Notes: a model not told the origin generated them from the sequence alone. A stretch of 64,000 nucleotides of DNA from Sporothrix humicola (GCA_021396245.1 WNYE01000029.1:1-64000); one strand, 5' to 3'. Counted from the first letter of the stretch, positions 1-14,100 are shown. Translations and numbers: made by a program.

Positions 1-68
1 CCCCCCTGGCGGGGGGGGGGGTGTTTTTTGGCAAAACCCCAAATTTAAAGTTTTTGGTTGCCCCACCC

Positions 69-99
<31 letters not shown>

Positions 100-105
100 T
101 TCCAC
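1..105. repeat. Homopolymer-rich window start
   Basis: Runs of C, G, T, A and then more than 30 consecutive C residues make up nearly all of this stretch. Such a string of homopolymers is typical of a low-quality contig end, or of an assembly break at a GC homopolymer. I see no gene. Other long homopolymers in the left half are about 20 A near 3931, about 20 C near 31543 and 12 G near 33600. Confidence 0.7.
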
Positions 106-3100
106 CTGATGTTGCGCAGATCCTGAGGATAAAGCTCCTGTATCCTGATGAGAAAGGAAACCAGCCGGGACAGAGACTCTCTCGGAAACGCATCCTCTAC
201 TTTTTCCTTCTTGGCTATCGCCTGACGCCCGGTATATGTGCGAGTACCCTGCATGTTCTCACCAGTAAACGACGACTACAATGTCCGTCGTTTTATAGTG
301 CAGTTGGTGTGTGGAAGATGCCATTCATGATAAAATCCTCTCCACCCACTTGTCAAGAAAACGAAGAACAGAAATGTTGTGTCCGTAACGCAGTAGACGA
401 CATTGGAGGTTGTGGGCCAGGCCACAAAGCGCGTCGCCTGTGGTCGATGACAGGATGATTTTAGAGCTCCGCTCGATCAACAACCGTTTCGCCCGGCAGA
501 AAGAATGACAGTCGCACTCCCCGCCTGATCATATGAGGCACCGCCAATTTCTGGACGTTCGTATTCATTGACACGCGATCCCCGTTACACCAAGAGCTGA
601 ATCTACTTTGGCCTAATATGAGGAACTAAAGCAATATTTCATTTGGGACGTCATCAACGTGCGACGTACTGGATAAATAGTCCGTCTATTACCGCTATTA
701 CCGTCAAGTCCAACAAACACTATTCATTTGAACGAGAATATGGCGAGGCAAGTCATGCTGACAGTTCCATAAGCACGGCTCTAACTCATACAGCCTTTCT
801 TGGTTGTCCACATGGCAAGGCCAGGCAGGGTCGGGTATTCTAGGCTATCTTACATCACAGACCTTGTGTGTCCAGATTATAACTCTCGAGCTTGTAACAC
901 TGCCACATTTGGCACACACACTGAAGAGCCATCTGAAAACCACGACATCAGCAGCGCCGCAGGTGGCATAATCTCGTGCTACGATAGAATCATGTGCGGT
1001 TGCCCAGAGAACTTTTAGATAACGTTTCCATACTACAAGCTCCACGTTCGTCACACATGGTCATGGGCCTGAAGCAAATGGCCGTACGAGCGGCCAGGCC
1101 GCATCTGGTAAAGCCGGAAACCCGCTATAAATTACCGGCGGTAACAACGAGGACGAGATCTCGTTCCTAAGACAGACAGCCGCAGTCGTACGAGGAGCCA
1201 GACATGGCCAACAAACACGTCAAGCACATGGACGGCCACAGCAACTGCATACTAGACGTAGCGGCGGCCAGTCATCCTACAGCGTGCACCCTGCGGCGCA
1301 TCTCCCTGTCCAACCTTTGCCGCAGGTTGTGATCCACACCGACAGCGTCGTCATAAACGTGCAACAGTCTGCTGCCCGTACGATGGGCCCCCATCATGGC
1401 CCCAGCCGCCCAGCATGCCGCCCGCGTCAGCTCACGGCCGGGCCATCGACCGTTTCTCGTGATCCACCTGGTTGGACAGGACAAAGTACCTGTCAACGGT
1501 ACTTGCGTCCGGGATGGCCACATTTGGTGGTACGTCGAGAACGTATCAGGTTAGGTAAGTGATAGGTGACGTTTCGATCGAGCTATTGCCGCCTCGATCA
1601 GGTTCTGCACTGTTTCGGCGGACCAGCACCGTGTTTATATATCTGTAGAGGTGGCCAAAACCTCATGACAGCGGTTCTTCTGACATTATTACGACGATAT
1701 TTGATAATGGCCGATGATGTTTAACGGGCAAAGCATGCGCAGTCGGTGTGGCCATACGGACACTTGCAAAAAACTGGACCAGGGTTCAGAAGCATCGCCA
1801 CTCTACGCCTGCCGCTGCTTTACGCGCTATGTTAGCAACACTCTGATATAACTCAGAAAGCACCAACGAATTCATATACGAGCTGTAGCATGAAAAAAGA
1901 GTGGTTTGCATGTTGAGACAAGGGTCCGCGACCACAAAAACGCCAGAGTGCCATGGTAACGCAAATGCGATGCCACGACCGCGAAAGAAGTGACTGCAAA
2001 CGTCGACGGGACGTCGAGGTTTTGCTGGGAAGTGAAGCCATGGCTAATGATCACACAAACAAGCACTTGCATATCTCTGTGTCAGCGACATCGTCGCTTT
2101 GTATGCCAACTAGACATTTCGGTGTTGCTCCATGTGCTCTGGAGTAATTACCAGCTTGGTGGTTACAAACAAAAGAAACTCGACAGAAGTGATTATTCAG
2201 ATATACAACAGACTTCAGAAACATGGCCTGCAACGGCATACACACAGTGGGCCCAGGCTAGTTTCCAATAGCCGACAATTCGGACTTCATCTTGAGTCCG
2301 TGGAGCAAGTTGAGCTTCCTACGTATGAATTGCATGTCTCGATGCAAATGTATTTTTCGATCGGGTAATATCTACCGCGAAGATACTGGCCCGACGACGA
2401 CACCATGAAGACATGGCGATAGTTTAAACTTCTTCGCAAAAAATATCCACGTCTTGAAATGGGAAAGCGGACATCCAGGACGTCCCTCCGCTACTTTGCA
2501 GAACTCCTCGTGCAAGTAAATCAACGGGACATGGTTTCCAGTGCGAACTGCCAACAAACGGCACATCAACACACATCTACTTCATTTGCAAAGGTTCTTC
2601 TCTAATCCCAGGGGATACACTAGTTGGAGTTGCGATGCGAAGTCTACGAGCAGGACTCTTCGTTTATGGACAACGGCTGGTCCCCATTAACCCAAAAAAA
2701 CTATCGCCGGGTAAACGAAGCAAGGTCAACTGCTCGTTCCTAACCGCACCAAGCTGTGCCGCCCTTCGAGACAATCTTGGCCCATGTCTTCGTCGGTACT
2801 CAGACGGCGATTTTACCCAGAGCGTCACCTATTTGGCCTGGCATCAGGCATCAAAGCATTGTTTATTTGACTACGTGATGAACCTATCACATACTCTGGA
2901 AGACGACACTGGGTGACGAGGGACATGGCGGGTCCGATCCTTCTTTGCAAAAGCGATCCAGAACGGGGTAGAGACGTGGGATGTTCTTGCCAAGAACTAT
3001 CTGGCGTTGATCCTGGAACAACCCCAAAGATTCTCGGCCTGGCCAGATGGGTAAGCCTACCAACTCTTTACATATGGGCCGTGTGATTATCTTGGACCGA

Positions 3101-4496
3101 TATCAGTTTGTGCGGTGTTGAGGTTAATATCAAGATGCATCTGTCTGGAATACCTCACTACAGGTCGAGATACCCGTCAAATAAACGTACGGCAGCCAGT
3201 GGCAACCGAGAAGTCCTATCGTTAAGATTGTGGAAAACGCTGCCTAGAGTACTACGAAACCCCCGCGGAAGTGGAAAATCACAAAACTATGATAGCCTGG
3301 TTTTTATGCTAGCGATTTAGTCTACGGGCATGATAACAAAACATTTCAGTGCTCATCCATGTGCTCTATAACAGTGCAGCCGACAAAACGGCCCGTGATG
3401 ATACACATCGGGGCCTAAATATGAGGCGGCGAACAGTTTAGTCTCGCATTGTGATGACCTATTTTATCACCCCCGCAAAAGATAGACTGGGTTTGGTCCC
3501 ACGATGAAGGACTGTGCCCAGTGTCATAAGATCCAGAGTGTGACCGGATGGCCAACACAGAAGACGCCTTGAAGGATATCGCTTATATACGCGGACAACA
3601 TATGGAGATAACAGAGAAAGAATCCGGGTCAAAATGTGTTCGCGCTGTTCCCGAGAGGTCCGATGGCCATGATGATGTTTATACTACCGAGCGTACAGAG
3701 CTATACGACGAAACACTCCTATGAGGCACTGTCAGCCGCAAGTCGTGCGATCTAGCCGAACACTTCGAATCGCGACAGACTACCGGTCTAAGTTGTACTG
3801 CTTGTTCGAACCCTAACGCATCCATCATTCCACGGCGGGCAAATAACCGATTAATTTGACATTGTCCCATCCGTCCTCACGAAAATGAGAGCCACAGAGA
3901 AGGACGCATCGAGTTTGTCTTCTTTCAGCCAAAAAAAAAAAAAAAAAAAAAAGACGCTAAAAAGCGCGTGCTTTTGTCCGCATTTCCTTATCCAAGTGAT
4001 AAAAAAGTTCAGTAAGCCAGAGACCTGATTACCTATCACTTCAGACTTCGCTTGTGAAGCACGCATCTCAACGACCGAGATCCGGAAAGTCTTTTTGATG
4101 ACTTTCCAAGCGGGTTTAGCCTCTCACATAGATTTCGCGTTCAGCATATTCCGACATGGCATTCGGAACGCGACATGTGAAGGCGCAAAGAGGAGCCTTT
4201 CAGGCAAAGCTCCAATCTATTCGTGTTAATTTCCAGACCTATATCTTCTCCCCAAAGATCACTTGTTTCTACCACCACCACGGAACTTCGTCTGAAAGAC
4301 CAACAGAAGCAAGCATAGCGGCATCAATAGCAGGAACGGACGTCGTTTACGCGGTAGTTTGGAAACAGCCCCGGAAAACAGTGAGCTCACCAGTTTATGA
4401 ACAGCCGATAGCTTCATCACATCCGAGGACTACGGCAGCCCTGGATCATTGAACCTTCCAAGATACTACCGGCACCGCCGACCTTGACATCAACCT
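106..4496. other. Gene desert, no recognisable gene
   Basis: No frame gives a convincing protein and the open frames are of chance length. Positions 1081-1556 form a more GC-rich island. One frame there ends in a protein-like stretch (LVIHLVGQDKVP, then GHIWWYVENVSG and stop), close to a half telomere-like motif GGTTAGG at 1552-1558. I do not recognise that protein. A run of about 20 A at 3931-3951 may be an old retro-insertion tail. Confidence 0.5.
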
Positions 4497-5114
4497 GTGC
4501 TCAAGCTCGGATCGCCGCAGTACGAGCTTGTGCCGAGCCGCGAGGGTGCCGAGGGCATCTTTACTGGGCACATTGTTTTCCAACCGCCCAATGCCAAGGG
4601 CGGCGGGCCTGGCCGGGTGCCCGTCCTGCTGGCCCAGCGGCTACAAGGAGATCGCTACGTTTACACGTCCGCCACCCCTTTCCTGAACCGCGTCAAGGAT
4701 GTGCGTGGCATCCTAACCGTCATGGCCGAGCACAACAAGACGAGATTCGAAGTGCCGATGCTCCAATCCCTCGTTGACCGGCTGTTGGATGATAAGTACG
4801 ACCCGAACCAGCTGTTGAACGACCACCCCTCCTTCGGCACACTCTTCTCGGCTGCACGCCTAGAGGAGGCACCCGGCCTGGCGAAGCTGCAGGAGCATTT
4901 CTCTGCGACGAAGGAGAAGCTGTGGGTAACCAACCCACAACTCATCTTAACAGCGGGGAAGTTGCATGCCTGGGACGCTGCGTTCCTCAGAGGGCCAGTG
5001 GCCCGTTGTCTGGTGCATTTCCAGGTCCGTCGATCGCTGCGCACTCCGGTGGACCTTCCAGATGGCAGCCAAGTGATCGCAGGCGCAGGACTCCCCAATG
5101 TTAGGTTAGGTTAG
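4497..5114 (+). pseudogene. SNF2-type helicase gene fragment
   Basis: This open frame of about 205 codons is distinctly richer in GC than its surroundings. Near its residue 60 it carries the motif TSATPFLNRVKDVRGIL, which resembles the SNF2/DEAD-like ATPase motif III context (SATP..N...DL.G.L) of fungal SNF2 helicases. Near its end it has RRSLRTPVDLPDG, a pattern I associate with the linker after the first helicase lobe in fungal SNF2 proteins. The Walker A and DEAH motifs upstream and the whole C-terminal lobe are missing, so it cannot be a working helicase. The frame runs straight into three TTAGG units at 5101-5116 and ends there. The family assignment rests on motifs only. It could be a captured or telomere-associated gene piece. 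Confidence 0.5.
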
Positions 5115-5116
5115 GG
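5099..5116 (+). repeat. Interstitial telomere-like (TTAGG)3 run
   Basis: TGTTAGGTTAGGTTAGGG abuts the 3' end of the SNF2-like fragment. The same TGTTAGGTTAGGTTAGG string follows the RecQ-like fragment at 19960-19976. The units are TTAGG with one TTAGGG, close to the usual fungal telomere repeat TTAGGG. It may mark telomere healing, a repair insertion or the tail of a retroelement. Confidence 0.6.
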
Positions 5117-8100
5117 TCCAAAACCCCAAACTAACTAATTATCAAGCGGTTAACAGGGCCCCCAGAAAGAAACACAAACGCAAAGCGAGATCGATCGATT
5201 CGCTGCATCGCCCATTGAAAAGTACGAACGTCTACAAACACCTGCCATCCGCAAACACAAGCACATCCATAGTTGGGCCGCTCTTAGTTATCAGATTCAT
5301 CTAGAGTTTAGACTTCCAGACAGCCTCAAGCCGCCTCACCACAAGCATACCAGTCATATTCTGTCACTTCGGAAAGTCCACATCAATCTTTTCATCGTTT
5401 GGTGCGCCATACGTGTTGACGTTATGGACCTTGTACCTTTTATCATGGACATACTTATAGCCATCAGCCTCTCTTAGTCCTGCCCTCTCTGTCTTGAGAG
5501 GCAGGGAATAGCGGTGGTCGCCATGTGCAGCTGCAAGGCGAAGACATTCTGCCTATAAAGCTGCCAGAAGAGAATTGGGTCGATGGCGGAACAGGTTGGA
5601 GCGGACGACCTTGTCGACAACACTGGGGCCCCGAATATTACTACGCAGACCAAAACGTACGCCCAAGTTTTTATCCTCTTCGGGATTATCAAGCGCGACA
5701 TTTGGGATATATCATGACAGGGGCAACTAAAGAAATATAGAAGGCAACGATGGACGTCTTCACACAACTTCCAATTTGTTTACACACATTGCAAAATTAT
5801 AGTGCGAGGAATGGTAGACCAAGTTTGGAGCCATGGTGACAGGGCCGGGCAGGGGATAATGTTGGATTCAAACGTCCACTTTGGTCACGTCGGACTCCGC
5901 GCCGGGGGCAATCCGATCTTCTGAACCATCATGTACCACACGAGATAATCCCAACATCATGAAATTGTGTCCACGTTACCGCGGACAATTTATCAGGTAG
6001 ATCACCGCTGTGGAAACGAACTGGAAATCAAGGCTTGTGTAGGCACCAAGACCAAAGGCCTGCGATAGAACGAATGCGCTCGTCCTGGAACCCTCACCAA
6101 TGTTATTTTGAAGACGTTTGCAGAGCTCTCCTTGCATCATTACGAAGTTCCTTGGGAACGAAGCACCGCACATGGAGACGGTTCGTCCGTTTGAATTCCG
6201 CTGGGAGCAGGAAATCGATCCTATCGACCCACCCCAGAGTCTCCGGGACTATCTAACAGCAATTCTCGAGTAGGAAGAATCATGGGATTTCGTTAGAATT
6301 GAACACACTAATTACTACAACATGTGCGGCAAACCAATCCTGCGCGCATATGACGCGACTGGCACCACTTAGTTTACACATCTCATAGGTAACCGACTTC
6401 ATATATCAAAACTCTAGCGTCTCGATCCGCCAGAATGGCAACGGATAGCCTCGTTGAGAGATCTTCCGCGGAGTGATGTGAGTGTTCTAGGAGGCCCGCT
6501 TTACTGGACAAATGACGTTGGTTTTTATCGGGTTAAAACACTTCCTCCGTGGAAAGTTTTGGAGACCGAGAAGAATTCCACATTGACAAAACGGCAAGAA
6601 AACATACCGTTCTTTCTTCCGCCAGTAACGTGTACGCAAAGAGCTCGCCGTCTATACCGGGCGACATGATTCGAAACAGGATTCAAACTATCACGAAGCC
6701 AGGCCATGCAAACAACAGATCAGCAAAATGAAACAGCCACATCGGAGCGAGCCATAAAGCATATTTAGCCCTCAGCGGACGACAAAGGCAAGTTGCTGGA
6801 AGAGCAATCATTGGAAGACTAAGAAGGCAATACGTTGTACCATGATCTGGAGACAAGGGCGTGCTCCAAGATCCATGACAGCGCCCTGGTGGCATCGCAA
6901 AACATCCCCGGACCGTCCACACTGGAGCAGACGCCGTTTTCATTTACACACAAGCCAAGCCCGTCATGTAGTAGCAAACGTGGCTACCGTCCCTTCCTCA
7001 TCTGTTCAAAAGCGCACCCTGTCAAGACCGTTGGCCTCCAGTCTGGCGTCCCAGCTAATTCTAATCCAGACGGACTCAACGAAATCCGACAATGGGGTGG
7101 CCGATATGGGGGTGACATTCACCTTTCATTGACGCAGCGATTGTATGTTTCTAGACGCCATCAAATCTAATGGGTAACGCATACAGGCAACTTCCCCAAA
7201 GCCACTTGGCTATATTGGAAAGGAAGATCCGGTCAGCATATGCGGGAAACTACCAACCCGACCACCATGATTCTTTCGTCAAAGGTCAGTAAAAGCTGTA
7301 TGAGGTTTGATCTGGGGCAGAATCGAAAGTCCTCGTGCTTTTCAAGAGACAGCTGCATCTCTGCACTGGACACTACTGAGGAAAGACACCACCAATTCAA
7401 AATGATGAACTCACCAGTGTTTCCGACTGCACACCAGGACGAGAAAGCATGTGTTCCGTGGCTTCCGTCCATTTTCTGGTGAAGATGCAGATCGATCTTA
7501 TCAGCGAGTAAGTTATACAAGATCGCATCTCAGTTGAGTCTGGAGCCCAACACAATGAAATTGGAAAGGGAGAGAGAGGCACCCATATAGAATATGGCGT
7601 CGTCGAATTTTTGTTTTAAAGACAAACACAAAGCCTACCGGCTCTCGCTGATGTTGAAGCACCAAATCTACGAAAGATTTGTTGAGGACAAACTCCTGCC
7701 ATCCACACCATGGAACTATGCTGGTCGGCTTTTCACTATTCTCGTACATTATCAAGCCAGGTGCCATGGTGCAAACGCCCACCGTGGTCATTTAGACCAT
7801 GAAACCACTTGGTGATAACAGGACGACATGATCATGCGCACATTATATATTTACAAAGAGAGCTGTTTCTCCGGAATCGAGGTGATTCGCGGCTAAAATT
7901 GAGCGCCCAAAACGGCTCATTAGTCAACATCTATATCATTGCGTTGACCGGTTGATTTGAGTCGCGTGACGGCGCTGGAAAATCAACTTGTGTTAGTGAA
8001 CCTACCTTTTACGCGGGGCTCGGGATATCGTCGGGCGTAGGAGGGTGGTCGAAACATGCAACATACTTACCAACGTTCTGATAACATCATGGAGTAGACT

Positions 8101-10108
8101 GTGCCGCCCTCCCCGTCAACACACGCTCGATACCAGCGACATGAGATACTTTTGATACTAGTCGCCACTCAATCATAAGAATCACCACATGTCTGCGAAT
8201 ACAAAACTTCGTGCCTCTGTGGCACCATTACTTCGGGTGTGGCCAACGTCACATTGGACTGTGGGACCAGTCATACTTTCCAACGCCGACGACATCTTTG
8301 GCAGCCATACAAATGCACATCCCGATTTGCTATACATGACGTTGGGAGAGCAGAAAAGGTGATCGCGGGTGATCCTCAAACATGACGATCCATGTACAGC
8401 CGCTTGCTTCCTCTAAACGCGACAAGACACAGCACTCATGATGAGTGCCAGCCCGTACAAAACTCAGGATCGGAAGATGTGCCTTGCGGGGTAAGTCTTT
8501 GGCTTCGCACATATGAGCGTATCACAAAGTACAATAAGTGGGCATGCCTGGCGTGACATCCCCGGTCTCTTATCCTCATTAGCTTCCAATACTCAGGTAT
8601 TGTCATACAGTAAGCGGGACAGTAAGGAACCTCCAGATACATCGTTGGATTCGCTTTTCGGAGGGAACAGGATGGTACTGAGACTTCCCGATGATGTGGT
8701 CGCATCTACATCCCACAACCATGATCTATCTTTTTCGGGGCAACAGGTCAGCTCTGCTGGACACTTTCCAAGGCAAATGTGGCCCACGTCGTCGTGGTTG
8801 TCATGTGTGTGATGACACAGCGAGACTGGTGCATCCTTTGTGGAATATGCAAATTAACAGTGTGCTGCCGTCACCCGACTCTCCAAACCCAGATACCGAC
8901 AACAGTGTCAAATAAACAGAGAATAATTCGAGACAAAACCGAGTACTCCGATATCACATTTGTCACTACATGTTTGAAGGTATGTGTCAACACGGTTCTA
9001 CAAGTTTTTCTGTCGACTTTTCACATGTGGTAGCGGGGCATACTCACGCACACAGCATTCTGCGAGCAACTTTGTCAATATTCAGATTGATCACTACGCA
9101 AGACCGAAAGAACTGTATCCTCAACATATCCAAGAGACGCGAGTCACAATGATTAACGTTTTGGGGTTTCTAACGCCTGCTATTGATGCAGACGTACGCA
9201 AACAAATACGGTCTGTCTAAACGGCCGTACTTTTTGGCCACTGGTGCAACACTCCGTCAAGGATAGCCGACCTTGATGGCGACAAGACACAGAAGTCGAA
9301 AGTATCCATCGGTCATACTTTGTCTGGTATTGGCAAATATATTACCTAATGCTCTTTCCACCGAAGCAGCCGATACGCGTCACTGACAGCAATTCTATGC
9401 CCTTTTTTTCTTTCAGTGTGAGTGCTAAAGTAAAGACACTGGTTGCTTCAGAATTCATTGTGACATTTGAGGAAACCAATATTCGGACTTTTTCTCTTTT
9501 ATTTTCCATCTTCATCTTTTTTTTTTCGATTTCTTTTTTCAATTTTTCTTTTCCGCGGAAAAAGAAATGACTCAATGGGTGGCATAATTCCGGGATATTG
9601 AATTCTTTCATGTTAAATTTTTAATTCCAGTCGCATTCACAAGTCAATCCAAAATACCAGTTCCATCCCGAGCGAAGATGCTATGAGGGTCGGGAGTCGC
9701 CATTTTCAGAACAGTGCCAGATCTCAGGCCACCGACACTTGTTATGAACGAAACGCCAGGGTGTAGTTCAATACACAGCACACACTCACATAATACTGAC
9801 CTTGTACCAACACAATACGCCTAGCACCAACTTATCTCGGTCAAGCTGTCCTTCAACAAAGCTGCATGAAAGCAACAATGCCCACAGGGATCCCTTCAGC
9901 GTCGTTCCTGCTGCCGCGGCCTTGGCAATTACTTACACTTCCTTTTATTTACTACTATCACGTCCTATCTGCGGAAGAAGGGTGCTCACGTCTCATTTGT
10001 TCCCAATAAAGACCGACATAGTTAGCTTTACAACACTCGTAAATCGTTTTCGTGCCGTTTTTTAAACCCGTCTTACAAACTGTTGAACTACTCGACGTTC
10101 GGCTTTGA
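5117..10108. other. Gene desert, no recognisable gene
   Basis: Nothing here resembles a protein family I know and there is no long open frame. A pyrimidine-rich stretch at 9485-9560 ends in a near-palindrome centred on CCGCGG (9540-9569), with TTTTC and GAAAA arms. A purine/pyrimidine-biased stretch of similar style lies at 19230-19320. Confidence 0.5.
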
Positions 10109-10303
10109 TGCCTTCGTGTCGAGTGCCAGACATTGACACGTCCTCCCGTTACGAATGCCATTCTCTTTTCGTTCAAGACGTACCTATTACCACTCCAAGA
10201 TCTCAAGAACGAAGGCGTTGGTCCCGACTTGGCAGATGCTATTGAAGGTTTGAAGGAAGGAAATGCACCAGGCAGGTCCAACCACACCAACCAGGGCTTG
10301 TAA
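10109..10303 (+). pseudogene. Unidentified gene fragment, copy A
   Basis: This 64-codon open segment begins CLRVECQTLTR, contains PVTNAILFSFKTYL, and ends with a hydrophilic tail (DLADAIEGLKEGNAPG) and a TAA stop at 10301. The first 26 or so residues match a segment at 25037-25115 almost exactly at protein level and closely at DNA level. Outside that stretch the two copies diverge abruptly. A stop codon lies directly upstream in frame, so the N-terminal half is missing. Copy A therefore looks like the C-terminal end of a gene whose N-terminal part survives as copy B. I do not recognise the family. Confidence 0.45.
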
Positions 10304-11041
10304 AGATGGCCATGCCTTTCAAATAGGAAACACTATAATGTTACCGCATTTCCGTAAGGCCTAAAAGTCTGGCAAAATGTTTGCCAACGGTACACTGTCG
10401 CCAGCTGACACACAGCTCGACAACATCGAGTATCGTTATAGTTTGGTCGACAAAGGGACATCGAGCTATCGTCAGAACACAACGGTAACCGCAACAGATA
10501 CTAGATGACTTGAGGCGGATTTCCCTTAGCGTTATAAGACGTCAAGATGAACTGGTGGTTCATCAAACCTGGTCACAGAGAAAAGTGGACGTGCATTTAT
10601 AGAGCGGGCCTTGTATGAGGGCAGTTCAAGTCCTTGGCCCGCGTCCGTTTTGGGTTTGGACCTAGTGGGAATGATCGACGCGGATCGGGCCGGGGCCCAA
10701 GAAAACGCTAGTGAACGACATCATTTAATTAAAACAGAATCCCACAACTCAACCCCGATGTCACGAAACCAAGCGATTACCATCATCAGAACCACGGCAT
10801 GTCGGTTTAGACGCACCGGCGCGAGCATGCTTCACTGCTGTGAACCGCGCCACAAATATCTGATACAAATTGATGCACAGCGGACATCCCGCGTGAAGAC
10901 AGTTTGCTTTAAGTGTGAGACTACAACCATTGTGCTCCACGAGCATGTGGAATGCCCCGGACATCAGGAACAACGTGCAATTCAACGCAGTCGCAGGTTA
11001 TCTTACCGTCTGACTCACCAACGTCGTTGGTTCTGATGGTC
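10304..11041. other. No recognisable gene
   Basis: The frame at 10611-11036 (141 codons) contains LVGMIDAD, which resembles VVGMIDAY in the serine-peptidase relic at 15.0 kb, so a further scrap of that gene may lie near 10660-10690. The rest of the frame looks random. Confidence 0.35.
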
Positions 11042-11116
11042 GCAATTGAAAACGACTCCGGGTCCGCCGTCTTTGATGTCGCCAGTAAAGTAGTGCTCGT
11101 TGTGGGGGTGCTATGA
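11042..11116 (+). pseudogene. DSGS serine-peptidase-like scrap 1
   Basis: The segment reads AIENDSGSAVFDVASKVV and stops after about 24 codons. The DSGSAVFDV core matches the relics at 14988 and 15918. DSGS after a Gly is the catalytic-serine signature of trypsin-like peptidases; here the residue before D is Asn. It is too short to be functional. The family call rests on this motif and on its recurrence within 5 kb. Confidence 0.35.
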
Positions 11117-14100
11117 ACATCAGGCTCTTTTCCAAGTACGTATGATATCACATCGGCCCGCTTACCCAATCTAGGCACGATAGCACTAGAGGTCCACGGG
11201 GCAAGTCGCCCACCATGGACCAGTTCCCAATTGCATCACACTCATGACCAGGAAGTCTTTCTTAAATTGCCGTGGCTTATTGCTGAGAAGGTATCAGGGA
11301 TAGTCAACACAAGTAACCTTGTGGTTGAAATACATATGCAACCAGCGAGATGTGAGGTAGCACTGACATTTCCTCAACAATTTTGACCACATGATCTTGG
11401 ACGTAGCGGCAAACGACTTGGAGCGTGCGGTATGTGGGAATAAATTGCAGAATATACGATACTTCATCCTTCCACGAGTCTTAGGAGCGATCTTCGCCCA
11501 TACCGAGTGGACTATATGAGATGTTGAGGAGGCGATGGCGGAGTCTCAACTTCAGTGGAGCACGATCTTCGCGCTTCCGGACACCTAGTTTAGAACTGGC
11601 GTAGGCCCAGACGTCAAATGTTGTGTAGAATCAAGTCTACAAGTCAACGCAATACCCGGGCAGCTCAACGCCCCAACATGTGGTTATCTTGCCGGGCTAC
11701 TTGAAACAGGCAAGTGTCGCTTCATCAGAGGTATAGAATTCATATGCTTCCATTGTCACTACACGTCGAGATCTAATTCCCGACCTTAGACACCAACCAG
11801 ATAAAAACTTCCTACAATTCACAATGAACAATGCGCCAGCCATCTTGAAGAGAAAGATTTAAAACGGAACTCGGTCGGAGTCGTACTGGTTATGGACTGC
11901 CTCTCTCTCATCAAACAACCCCAAATTGCTACCCAGGCAAGCAACGTCACGCGATCTGTTTACCACATCCATTTCAGAACAAAAAAAACCTTGCCCAAAA
12001 GCAACATGCTATGCGCAGCGTTGAGGCCGAATATAATGTTTCCTTTAGTTGCCATATTACTCTTCGCTGTTTCAAGGTGCATAAGTGAATTCTAGGACAA
12101 TTGGTGAATACTTTCTTCATCCAGCTTAGGAGACCATCCATAAGTCATTGACAAATTTCGACATAACTGCAGTTAGCGGGTTCATGGAGTCGTCGACGAA
12201 ATGAAGGATGAAAACAACGTGACATGACCATAAGTTCCAGGCGTTGATTTTGTTTGCTGTTGAGGTCTAGCATTGCGAAAAGGTCTATAAAAACTCTGCT
12301 TGGACCACGACTACTGACGGACCCTTTGTCCGGCAACAACCACCGGTCACGTATTATTCAAGCATTCATCTCTGACACAAGAACTGGTGATCCACCCGAG
12401 CAAAGACGAGTCCTCGTGGAAGTATCTCCTTCTAAATCGTACAATGGATTCAATCACCGCGAATCTCAACGACGATCTCGACATGTCGAAAAATACAACG
12501 AGCTCACCGCTGTCATACAAACAGTCAAGAAAGCACCTCTCACATCTCATCGAAGAAGATCATCAATAGCAAAACACTTTCTTTGGAGGTGGATCTGCAT
12601 GTTCTCGACTAGATACGTTTCGCTAACTCAATCTCGCCATTGACCTGCCGCGGGTTTTCATTCACTCTATCGGTGACAAGCCTTCACCTCTGCCGAGGTC
12701 TTCCAAAAGATGAGAACGGTGGTACTGTCAGGAGCTTCTGCTGAATTTAAGTTGATGGCAAGACAAGTGCTTGGAGGATGTACTCAGCATGTTGGGGGTG
12801 TCTCGCCCCAAAGATGCCTGGCTGGTCTTTATGTGGACGAGACTGTGGCAGAAGCGTTACCGATACACTATGTGCAAAGGCTCCATAACAAGACAAAATT
12901 GAAACTCGATACCAGAAAGCAGCCTTGAGGGTTACATCACTGACAGTCCTCTTGAAACCAGTGTGACATTCAGCACCACATCGACACTCCCACGGCTGTA
13001 GAAATTTTGTGTTCGTTGCAGCACGTATTCAAATGTCAAAGAGCCGACGTCAGACTTGAGCTTTCACGGTCCCCTTTATTTGACAACAACTATTTGACAA
13101 TTCATGTCGGTTTCCATACGAGCGCAGCTTATACCTGCCGCTTGTGATTCGCGCCTGTCAGCAACTTATTTCGTCGAAGCGTTCCCTCGTATCAGACGAG
13201 TTTGTTCATGAATGGCGCATCCTGTGATGTTTTAACTAAACCAACTTGGCAATGTTGGAAATCTGCCTTATGATGGGCTGCTCGCTGAACAGAAAGCGTC
13301 AAAACATATCGGAATCGGAAGCGTCATAAACTCGTGTCCTTTGCCACATGAACGGTTCGAGGACGGTCGCCTATATCTTGGCCAAGACACTAACGCCATT
13401 GATATGACCAAGACATTAGAAAGACAAGAATACCTCGTGATAGGATACTGTTGGACAACAGAACAGAGACCGAGCACCGTGGCCTATGTTCTTAGGATAC
13501 GCCGAGAATAATTTGGCTAAGATAATCTCTGCATCTTGTCAACGTGCCTGTTAGGAAGTCCACTTCAAGATTGCATGAACCGCCACTGCCACGGTGTAAT
13601 GGCCATACAACTCAGACGATCACTGGCTAGAACACTGAAAACGAGTAGCACGCCAACATGGAAGGAATGGCGCCCAGTTACCAGAAAGGAAAGCCAAACT
13701 AGACAACAACAAAGTCATATTTTTGTCGTAGCCTACAGCTTGCCACGCACTTGAACTACTTTCCTTCAACTGGATGCTACAACATTTTGTACCGCCCAGT
13801 ACATAAGTCAGCGTGACATCGAGCATATGCGCTATATACAAACTAGCGTCGCAGCCAATTTTTCGAGCTTCCTGGATATGACAGCCCAAGTTGCACAATT
13901 ACAACAATACCAAAGGCAGCATCGACCGAGGCTGCACGAAGAGAAGCAGATCAGGCAGTCGAGTCCACAGCCATCGCTATTCAAAATGTCGGGGCTGGAA
14001 GACACCATTAGCAAGTTTTCGATGAATCTTTGTCGCGGTACCCCGCGTACAGGGAGATTCCTAACATCCTCGCCTTGCAGTCTTTTGTGGGTGGTCGAAC

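Noticed and set aside
21..458. 145-codon frame starting in the homopolymer region
   Set aside because: It is a poly-Pro artefact of the C run with a non-ATG start and no protein-like remainder.
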